Below, one piece after another: positions 58,068 through 64,000 of a stretch of 64,000 nt of DNA. The stretch lies in contig NZ_AP022586.1 in the NCBI RefSeq assembly GCF_010731695.1, forward strand, positions 2,542,001-2,606,000, written 5' to 3'. Under the pieces are notes generated by a model. That model made no database searches, had not been told where the DNA came from, and saw only the letters and a program-made list of their open reading frames with translations. The stretch comes from Mycolicibacterium litorale. GTDB lineage: Bacteria; Actinomycetota; Actinomycetes; Mycobacteriales; Mycobacteriaceae. Both the position numbers and the translations under genes were made by a program. Each line of letters begins with the position of its first letter. The first letter of the stretch is position 1.

Positions 58068-58670
58068 GTGAGCGCCCCCGACCGGTTTGCCCCGCTCCCG
58101 GTGACCGACACGCCGCAGGAGCGTGGCGACGCCGCGCGCAACCGCGCGCTGTTGCTCGACGCGGCGCGCCGGCTCATCGCCGAGCGCGGTGCCGGGGCGG
58201 TCAGTACCGACGACATCGCCGCGGCGGCCGGGGTGGGCAAAGGAACGCTGTTCCGGCGCTTCGGCAGCCGGGCCGGCCTGATGGTGGTGCTGCTCGACGA
58301 GAACGAGAAAGCCCACCAGCAGGCCTTCATGTTCGGGCCGCCCCCGCTCGGGCCCGGCGCTCCCCCGCTGGAACGCCTGATCGCCTACGGCAGGGCCCGG
58401 CTCGCGTTCGTCCATGACCATCACGCCCTGCTGTCGGACGCCGGACGCGATCCGCAGACGCGGTTCACCGGCCCCAGCGCCCTGCACCACACCCATGTGC
58501 GGGTGCTGCTGCAGTCGGCCGGCACCACCGGTGACCTCGACGCGCAGACCACCGCGCTGAGCGCCCTGCTCGACGCCGACTACGTCGAACACCGCCTCGC
58601 CGAGGGCGCGACCCTCGACGAGCTGGGCGATGCGTGGGAAACGGTGGCCGTCAAACTCTGCGGGCGCTGA
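58068..58670 (+). CDS. TetR-family repressor (Rv3055)
   Basis: 200 residues. HTH: RNRALLLDAARRLIAERG, then STDDIAAAAGVGKGTLFRRFGSRAGLM. The ligand domain has a Pro-rich loop (PPLGPGAPPLERLIAYGRAR). GTG start at 58068 just after the divergent palindrome. Stop is 2 bp before the dinB2 GTG, so both genes are co-transcribed. Likely represses the FMN reductase gene and itself. Confidence 0.93.
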   Translation: MSAPDRFAPLPVTDTPQERGDAARNRALLLDAARRLIAERGAGAVSTDDIAAAAGVGKGTLFRRFGSRAGLMVVLLDENEKAHQQAFMFGPPPLGPGAPPLERLIAYGRARLAFVHDHHALLSDAGRDPQTRFTGPSALHHTHVRVLLQSAGTTGDLDAQTTALSALLDADYVEHRLAEGATLDELGDAWETVAVKLCGR

Positions 58671-58672
58671 CC

Positions 58673-59722
58673 GTGGGCCGCTGGATCCTACACGTCGACC
58701 TCGACCAGTTCCTCGCGGCGGTCGAGCTGCGCAGGCACCCCGAACTGGAGGGGTTGCCCGTCATCGTCGGCGGCAGCGGGGATCCGACCGAGCCCCGCAA
58801 GGTGGTCACGTGCGCGTCGTACCGGGCACGCGAGTTCGGCGTGCACGCCGGGATGCCCCTGCGGGTGGCGGCGCGCCGCTGCCCCGACGCGACGTTCCTG
58901 CCGTCGGACACCGCCGCATACGACGAGGCGTCCGACCAGGTCATGGGTTTGCTGCGCGATCTGGGTCATCCGGTCGAGGTGTGGGGCTGGGACGAGGCCT
59001 ACGTCGGGGCCGATGTCGAGGATCCGTTCGCACTCGCCGAACGGATCCGCGAGGTGGTCGCCGGGACCGGCCTGTCGTGTTCGGTCGGCATCAGCGACAA
59101 CAAGCAGCGCGCCAAGGTCGCCACCGGGTTCGGCAAACCGGCCGGGGTGTTCTCGCTCACCGACGCCAACTGGATGGCCGTGATGGGTGACCGGCCGGTC
59201 GACGCACTCTGGGGGGTGGGACCCAAGACCGCGAAAAAGCTTGCGAGTCTGGGCATCACCACGGTGTCCGACCTCGCCGCCACCGACGCCGCGGTTCTGA
59301 CGTCGGCGTTCGGCCCGACCACCGGACTGTGGATCCTGTTGCTGGCCAAGGGCGGCGGCGACAGCGAGGTCAGCCCACAGCCGTGGGTTCCGCGCTCGCG
59401 CAGCCACGTGATCACCTTCCCGCAGGACCTCACCGACCGCGCGGACATGGAATCGGCGGTGGCCCGCCTGGCCGCACAGACGCTGGCCGAGGTCGTCGAC
59501 GCCGGCCGCGTGGTCACCCGTGTCGCGGTGACGGTGCGCACCAGCACCTTCTACACCAGGACGAAGATCCGCAAGCTGGCCGCCGCCGGCACCGACCTCG
59601 ACCTCATCACCGCGACCGCACTCGACGTGCTGGCGCTGTTCGACCTCGACCGGCCGATCCGCCTCCTCGGGGTACGGCTCGAACTGGCCATGCCCGAATG
59701 GGTTGTCGGCGCGAACCCATAG
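58673..59722 (+). CDS. dinB2: Y-family DNA polymerase DinB2 (DinP, Rv3056)
   Basis: 349 residues. Catalytic acids in HVDLDQF and WGWDEAYVG; little finger includes SRSHVITFPQDL. Starting from GTG 58673, the residue at the ribose steric-gate position is Leu14 in VDLDQFLAAVE, where other DinB proteins have Phe/Tyr. The M. smegmatis DinB2 with Leu14 readily inserts ribonucleotides, so this enzyme should too. No beta-clamp-type C-terminal extension is obvious. The AAA ATPase gene starts 10 bp downstream. Confidence 0.96.
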   Translation: MGRWILHVDLDQFLAAVELRRHPELEGLPVIVGGSGDPTEPRKVVTCASYRAREFGVHAGMPLRVAARRCPDATFLPSDTAAYDEASDQVMGLLRDLGHPVEVWGWDEAYVGADVEDPFALAERIREVVAGTGLSCSVGISDNKQRAKVATGFGKPAGVFSLTDANWMAVMGDRPVDALWGVGPKTAKKLASLGITTVSDLAATDAAVLTSAFGPTTGLWILLLAKGGGDSEVSPQPWVPRSRSHVITFPQDLTDRADMESAVARLAAQTLAEVVDAGRVVTRVAVTVRTSTFYTRTKIRKLAAAGTDLDLITATALDVLALFDLDRPIRLLGVRLELAMPEWVVGANP

Positions 59723-59732
59723 CGTGGGCGCC

Positions 59733-60905
59733 ATGCTCTCGACCGTCGCCATCCGCGGCTACCGCTCGCTGCGCGATGTGGTGCTCCCGCTGCGCCGGCT
59801 GACCGTGGTGACCGGCGCCAACGGCAGCGGCAAATCGTCGCTGTACCGGGCGCTGGGACTGCTGGCCGACTGCGGCCGCGGTGAGGTGATCGGATCGCTG
59901 GCCCGCGAGGGCGGGTTGGAGTCCGTGCTGTGGGCCGGCCCCGAACAGACCGCGGGCGCCCGCCGCACCGGCACGACCGAGGGCACCGTGCGCACCCGGC
60001 CCGTATCACTTGAACTCGGTTACGCCGCAGACGATCTGGGATACCTGGTCGACCTGGGCCTGCCGCAGCACGCCGGCCCGGGCTCGCTGTTCGCCCGTGA
60101 TCCCCAGATCAAACGCGAAGCGGTGTTCGCCGGGCAGGTGATGCGCCCCGCCGCCACCCTGGTGCGTCGCGGCAGTCAGTACGCCGAGGCGAGCGCCGAA
60201 TCCGGGCGCGGCTTCGACGAACTGACCCGCTCGTTGCCGTCGCATCGCAGCGTGCTCGCCGAATACGCCGGCGCGCTGCCGGAACTGGCCGCGGTGCGCG
60301 ACCGGCTGCGGAACTGGCGGTTCTACGACGGGTTCCGCGTGGACGCCGCGGCGCCCGCCCGTCGCCCGCAGGTGGGCACCCGCACCCCGGTGCTCTCCGC
60401 CGACGGCGGCGATCTGGCTGCCGCCGTGCAGACGATCGTCGAGGCGGGTCACGACGACCTCGCCCGCGCGGTCGCAGACGCGTTCGACGGCGCGACGGTC
60501 CACATCGCCGTGCACGACGGGCTGTTCGACCTGCAGCTGCGCCAGCCGGGGATGTTGAGGCCGTTGAGGTGCGCCGAATTGTCCGACGGCACACTGCGTT
60601 TCCTGCTGTGGGCGGCGGCGCTTCTCAGTCCCGAGCCGCCGTCGCTGATGGTGCTCAACGAACCGGAGACGTCCATGCATCCCGACCTCGTCCGGCCGCT
60701 GGCGGCGCTGGTCACCGCGGCCGCGGCGCGGACACAGGTCGTCGTCGTCACGCACTCCCCGGCGATGATCGACCTGCTCGGCGCGGTGCCGCTGGATGAG
60801 GACGGCGACGCGGTCCGGCTCACGCTGTACAAGGAGTTCGGCGAGACCCGCGTCGACGGGCAGGGTCTGCTGAGCACCCCACCGTGGGACTGGGGTAAGC
60901 GGTGA
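59733..60905 (+). CDS. AAA-family ATPase (SMC/RecF/OLD-like)
   Basis: 390 residues from ATG 59733. N-terminal Walker A VTGANGSGKSSLYRAL; no TOPRIM nuclease domain; C-terminal signature-like AELSDGTLRFLLWAAAL, Walker B SLMVLNEPETSMHPDL and switch VVVVTHSPAMID. This is the pattern of ABC-type DNA-repair or overcoming-lysogenization-type ATPases. It begins 10 bp after dinB2 and is not in the M. tuberculosis order I recall, where dinB2 and the SDR are adjacent. Its stop abuts the convergent SDR stop. A role with the polymerase is inferred from position only. Confidence 0.85.
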   Translation: MLSTVAIRGYRSLRDVVLPLRRLTVVTGANGSGKSSLYRALGLLADCGRGEVIGSLAREGGLESVLWAGPEQTAGARRTGTTEGTVRTRPVSLELGYAADDLGYLVDLGLPQHAGPGSLFARDPQIKREAVFAGQVMRPAATLVRRGSQYAEASAESGRGFDELTRSLPSHRSVLAEYAGALPELAAVRDRLRNWRFYDGFRVDAAAPARRPQVGTRTPVLSADGGDLAAAVQTIVEAGHDDLARAVADAFDGATVHIAVHDGLFDLQLRQPGMLRPLRCAELSDGTLRFLLWAAALLSPEPPSLMVLNEPETSMHPDLVRPLAALVTAAAARTQVVVVTHSPAMIDLLGAVPLDEDGDAVRLTLYKEFGETRVDGQGLLSTPPWDWGKR

Positions 60906-61760
60906 TCAGCGGCGCGGCCGAAGGGCACGGGAGAACAGCACGTTGACCTGTCGCATCGCCACGCTGTACGGCCACCACATGGTGCGCTTGAACAAGTAGA
61001 ACGCCCGGATGTCGGGCGAGGTGTAGATCAGGTAGCGGTTGCGGCGCACGCCGGTCAGGATGCGCTCGGCGGCCCGTTCCGGTGACACCGCGTGCCCGCT
61101 GAACCGGCTCGTCCACTTCTGCACGTTCGGGTCCTCGCGGTCGACGCCGGCGATCTGAACGGTCTGCACCAGTGGGGTTTTCACCGCGCCGGGCACCACC
61201 ACCGACACTCCGATGCGATGGCGCGCGAGGTCGAAGCGCAGCACTTCGGACAGGCCGCGCAAACCGTACTTGCTGGCGCTGTAGGCGGCGTGCCACGGCA
61301 GGGCGACCAGCCCGGCCGCCGACGACACGTTGACCAGCTGGCCACCCCGGCGTGCCTCGATCATCGGCGGCACGAACGTCTCGATGACGTGGATGGGTCC
61401 CATCAGGTTGACGTCGATCATCGACTTCCAGTGCTGGTGGGTCAGGCGGTCGACGGTGCCCCACGCCGAGACGCCGGCGATGTTCATCACGACGTCCATC
61501 GCGGGGTGCGCGGCGTGGATGTCGGCGGCGAACTGCACGACGGCGTCGTAGTCGGAGATGTCGAGTGCCCGGTGCACCGCGACCTTGCCGCCGAGCGCGC
61601 GGGCATCGGCGACCGTGGTCTCCAACCCCTCGGCGTCCCGGTCGGTGAGGAACAGTTCGGCGCCCTCGCGGGCCAGTCGCAGCGCGGTGGCCCGCCCGAT
61701 TCCGCTGGCCGCGCCGGTGAGGAGACAACGCTTTCCGGTGAATCCGCTGCCCTGCGTCAT
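60906..61760 (-). CDS. Short-chain dehydrogenase/reductase (Rv3057c)
   Basis: 284 residues. Rossmann TGAASGIGRATALRLAREG, NIAGVSAWG, catalytic Ser ... YSASKYGLRGLSEVL (Tyr and Lys in the Y-x3-K motif). Family cannot be narrowed further; the C-terminal RYLIYTSPDIRAFYLFKRTMWWP segment is typical of mycobacterial SDRs linked to lipid metabolism. Located 30 bp after the TetR stop on the same strand. Confidence 0.93.
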   Translation of the reverse strand: MTQGSGFTGKRCLLTGAASGIGRATALRLAREGAELFLTDRDAEGLETTVADARALGGKVAVHRALDISDYDAVVQFAADIHAAHPAMDVVMNIAGVSAWGTVDRLTHQHWKSMIDVNLMGPIHVIETFVPPMIEARRGGQLVNVSSAAGLVALPWHAAYSASKYGLRGLSEVLRFDLARHRIGVSVVVPGAVKTPLVQTVQIAGVDREDPNVQKWTSRFSGHAVSPERAAERILTGVRRNRYLIYTSPDIRAFYLFKRTMWWPYSVAMRQVNVLFSRALRPRR

Positions 61761-61790
61761 GGCGGTGACCCTACCTGCCGGCTGGGACGC

Positions 61791-62426
61791 TCAGCCCTCA
61801 CGCAGGTCGGAACCACCCCACAGGGCGTACAGCCAGAGCCGCTCGACCACCTCGACCGCACGTGCCGGGTCGTCCCCGCGGCCGACGAAGGCACTGTCCT
61901 GGGTCAGCGTCATGGACGTGGTGGCGGTCAGCATCCGCACCAGCGCGGGCAGGTCGTCGGAGATCGGCCGGGCGCCCTCGTCCTGACGCACCAGCCCGAC
62001 GATCTTGTCGATGACGGTGTCCTCGAAGTCGTTCATGATCTCGCGGATCTGCGCGTCGGTGCTCTGCGCCAGCTTGCACGCCCGCATGATCGGGTCGTTG
62101 CTGGCGAACACGGCGGCGGCGTAGCCGACCATGCGCTCGGCGAAATCCGACGGGGATTCGCCGGCTTCGCGCGGCGCGAAGTCGTGGGTCAGTTTGTCGA
62201 GTTCGGCCATGGCGTCGGCGACGATCACGGCCAGCACCGCGTACTTGGAGTCGAAGTAGAAATAGAACCCGGAACGGGCGACGCCGGCCCTTTCGCTGAT
62301 CGTGCTCACCGACAGGTCGGCGAACGGCCGCTCCTGGAGTAGCTCGCGGACCGCGCCGACGATCGCGTCGCGTTGCCGGTCACCGCGGCTGCGGCGGATC
62401 TCGGGCGTGGCCGATTCGGCGGTCAT
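61791..62426 (-). CDS. TetR-family repressor (Rv3058c)
   Basis: 211 residues from ATG 62426. HTH: RDAIVGAVRELLQERP, then SVSTISERAGVARSGFYFYFDSKYAVL. Divergent from cyp136 with a palindrome TTGAC-N4-GTCAA between the genes; probably represses cyp136 and its own operon (TetR then SDR). Confidence 0.93.
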   Translation of the reverse strand: MTAESATPEIRRSRGDRQRDAIVGAVRELLQERPFADLSVSTISERAGVARSGFYFYFDSKYAVLAVIVADAMAELDKLTHDFAPREAGESPSDFAERMVGYAAAVFASNDPIMRACKLAQSTDAQIREIMNDFEDTVIDKIVGLVRQDEGARPISDDLPALVRMLTATTSMTLTQDSAFVGRGDDPARAVEVVERLWLYALWGGSDLREG

Positions 62427-62463
62427 GACATTAAACCTTGGCACCGCGGCACGCCAGAACAAA

Positions 62464-62481
62464 ACTTGACATGCGTCAAGT
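62464..62481. promoter_or_regulatory. TetR operator between Rv3058c-like gene and cyp136
   Basis: Perfect inverted repeat ACTTGAC-ATGC-GTCAAGT, 38 bp from the TetR start and 65 bp from cyp136. The 7-bp arms and 4-bp spacer suit a TetR dimer. Confidence 0.72.
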
Positions 62482-62545
62482 GTGTTGGTCAGGATGTGCA
62501 GGAGGTGACGTCCACCACAGCGTTGTGACCAGCAGGAGCGTTCAG

Positions 62546-64000
62546 ATGGCGACCATCAGCACCCCGGATTATCTGCTCGACCAGGCCAGGCGGCGGTTCA
62601 CGCCGACGCTGAACACCATCCCCGGGATGGGAGCCGTAGAGAAGCGGTTGCGCACCAGGCTGGAGAACAACGAGTGGAAGCAGTTCGTGCTGGCCGAGCC
62701 ACCGGCGGGCAGCGGACTCAAGCCGGTGATGGGTGATTCGGGTCTTCCGGTGCTCGGCCACATGATCGAGACGTTCCGCGGCGGCCCGGACTATCTGCTC
62801 CAGGTGTACAAGACCTACGGTCCGCTGCACTACGCGTACTCCCCCGCTCTGCCCGCGGTCGTCGCCCTCGGGCCCGACGCCACCCAGGCCGTCTTCTCGA
62901 ACAAGAACAAGGACTTCTCGCAGCGCGGCTGGCATCCGGTCATCGGCCCGTTCTTCAACCGGGGTCTGATGATGCTCGACTTCGATGAGCACATGTACCA
63001 CCGCCGGATCATGCAGGAGGCCTTCACCCGCAGCCGGCTGACCGGGTACGTCGAGCACATCGACCGCGTCGCCTCCCAGGTGATCGCCGGCGACTGGGTG
63101 GAGAACGACCCGCGGTTCCTGTTCTATCCAGCCGTCAAGGAACTGACGCTCGACATCGCCTCGGTGGTGTTCATGGGCCACGAGCCGGGGACCGACAAGG
63201 AACTCGTCACCAAGGTCAACGACGCGTTCACGATGACGACCCGGGCCGGCGGGGCCATCATCCGCACGGCACTGCCGCCGTTCAAGTGGTGGCGTGGGCT
63301 GCAGGCGCGCAAGGTCCTCGACGACTACTTCGAGGCACGGGTCAAGGAGAAGCGCGGTTCGGACGGCACCGACATGCTCACGGTGCTGTGTCACACCGCT
63401 GACGAGGACGGCAACACGTTCTCCGACCAGGACATCGTCAACCACATGATCTTCCTGATGATGGCGGCCCACGACACCTCGACCTCCACGCTGACGACGA
63501 TGGCCTACCACCTGTCGCGCAATCCGGAGTGGCAGGAGCGCTGCCGCGAGGAGTCCGAGCGTCTGGGCGACGGTCCGCTCGACATCGAGGCGCTGGAGAA
63601 GCTCGAGACCCTCGACCTGGTGATGAACGAGGCGCTGCGCCTGGTGACGCCGCTGCCGTTCAACGTGCGTCAGACCGTACGTGACACCGAGCTGCTGGGC
63701 CACTACCTGCCGGCCAACACGAACGTGGTGACCTGGCCGTCGGTGAACCATCACCTGCCGGAGTTGTGGACCGATCCCGAGAAGTTCGATCCGGCGCGCT
63801 TCGCCGAACCGCGCAACGAACACAAGCGGCACCGGTACGCGTTCGCGCCGTTCGGCGGCGGAGCGCACAAGTGCATCGGCATGGTGTTCGGCCAGCTGGA
63901 GATCAAGACCGTGATGCACCGGCTGCTGCGCCGCTACCGCCTGGAGCCGCCACGCCCCGGTTACGTCTCGAAGCTGGACTACGCGGGCATGCCGGTGCCG
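62546..64000 (+). CDS. cyp136: Cytochrome P450 CYP136 (Rv3059), 3'-truncated by window edge
   Basis: 485 codons are present, running off the right edge close to the natural end. I-helix MMAAHDTSTSTL, ExxR in NEALRL, PERF-type DPARFAE, haem-binding FAPFGGGAHKCIGMVFG. CYP136 is one of the mycobacterial P450s; its substrate is not known. AGGAG lies ten bases before ATG 62546. Downstream of a TetR-type operator, so probably induced by ligand. Confidence 0.95.
   Translation, partial: MATISTPDYLLDQARRRFTPTLNTIPGMGAVEKRLRTRLENNEWKQFVLAEPPAGSGLKPVMGDSGLPVLGHMIETFRGGPDYLLQVYKTYGPLHYAYSPALPAVVALGPDATQAVFSNKNKDFSQRGWHPVIGPFFNRGLMMLDFDEHMYHRRIMQEAFTRSRLTGYVEHIDRVASQVIAGDWVENDPRFLFYPAVKELTLDIASVVFMGHEPGTDKELVTKVNDAFTMTTRAGGAIIRTALPPFKWWRGLQARKVLDDYFEARVKEKRGSDGTDMLTVLCHTADEDGNTFSDQDIVNHMIFLMMAAHDTSTSTLTTMAYHLSRNPEWQERCREESERLGDGPLDIEALEKLETLDLVMNEALRLVTPLPFNVRQTVRDTELLGHYLPANTNVVTWPSVNHHLPELWTDPEKFDPARFAEPRNEHKRHRYAFAPFGGGAHKCIGMVFGQLEIKTVMHRLLRRYRLEPPRPGYVSKLDYAGMPVP

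Noticed and set aside
62489-63919. 476-codon minus-strand frame opposite cyp136
   Set aside because: cyp136 has all P450 motifs; the opposite frame is low-complexity and has no recognisable domain.

Overview
The window is high-GC chromosomal DNA from a mycobacterium, most likely a fast-growing Mycolicibacterium-type species. The main evidence is gene order. From about 2.1 kb to the right edge, the conserved genes follow the Mycobacterium tuberculosis Rv3024c-Rv3059 segment: mnmA, cysteine desulfurase, acyltransferases, fixB/fixA, the methylglucose-lipopolysaccharide (MGLP) genes, echA17, Nudix, ABC ATPase, serB2, ctaD, fecB, adhC, nrdF, nrdEIH, dinB2, SDR, TetR and cyp136. Rv names here are recognised from protein content and order, not from a search. 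An antigen-85 paralogue and TA(C)-type lipoproteins fit the same assignment.

Layout. 0-2 kb: end of a peptide-type ABC importer. 2.1-8.9 kb: tRNA thiolation (desulfurase plus MnmA), a GNAT/PlsC acyltransferase pair, a nitroreductase and the electron-transfer flavoprotein, closed by a clear terminator. 9.1-16.8 kb: polysaccharide genes (methyltransferase, GH57 branching enzyme, GT4 glucosyltransferase, hexapeptide acetyltransferase) with secreted proteins and methyltransferases. 16.7-20.1 kb: a minus-strand run of methyltransferase, crotonase, Nudix and ABC ATPase. 20.0-22.4 kb: a YczE-type membrane protein divergent from a MocR regulator whose frame is broken in the linker. 22.4-26.7 kb: serB2, ctaD, fecB.

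26.7-43.5 kb is the most interesting part. A roughly 16-kb catabolic module sits between fecB and adhC, which are neighbours in M. tuberculosis. It holds two minus-strand operons with almost every gene overlapping the next by a few bases. Operon A (35.3 to 26.7 kb) encodes a complete peptide-type ABC importer (fused ATPase, two permeases, binding lipoprotein), an isochorismatase-fold hydrolase, a metallo-beta-lactamase-fold hydrolase, an unrecognised protein and a 2-oxoglutarate/Fe(II)-type oxygenase. Operon B (43.05 to 36.2 kb) encodes two DUF1989 proteins, a biotin-dependent urea/guanidine carboxylase and allophanate hydrolase. A TetR gene lies between them. Each operon has a divergent partner gene, and each divergent promoter region carries two copies of the palindrome CTGTC-N4-GACAG, spaced 94 and 95 bp. 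I infer one TetR regulon that imports a nitrogen-rich (probably guanidino or ureido) compound, releases guanidine or urea and converts it through allophanate to ammonia.

43.5-54 kb: adhC and a bidirectional terminator, an extra antigen-85 protein, a low-coding stretch with small genes, nrdF with paired NrdR boxes, a TetR, a geranylgeranyl-reductase-family protein, and a small accessory cluster (methyltransferase, SMI1/KNR4-like protein, orphan LysR effector domain, DUF5997). 54-57.3 kb: nrdHIE with a matching pair of NrdR boxes and a 54-residue membrane protein just downstream of nrdE. 57.4-64 kb: FMN reductase/TetR divergon, dinB2 (with a leucine at the steric-gate position), an AAA ATPase, an SDR, and a TetR divergent from cyp136, which runs off the right edge. 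No rRNA, tRNA, CRISPR array or insertion sequence was recognised.
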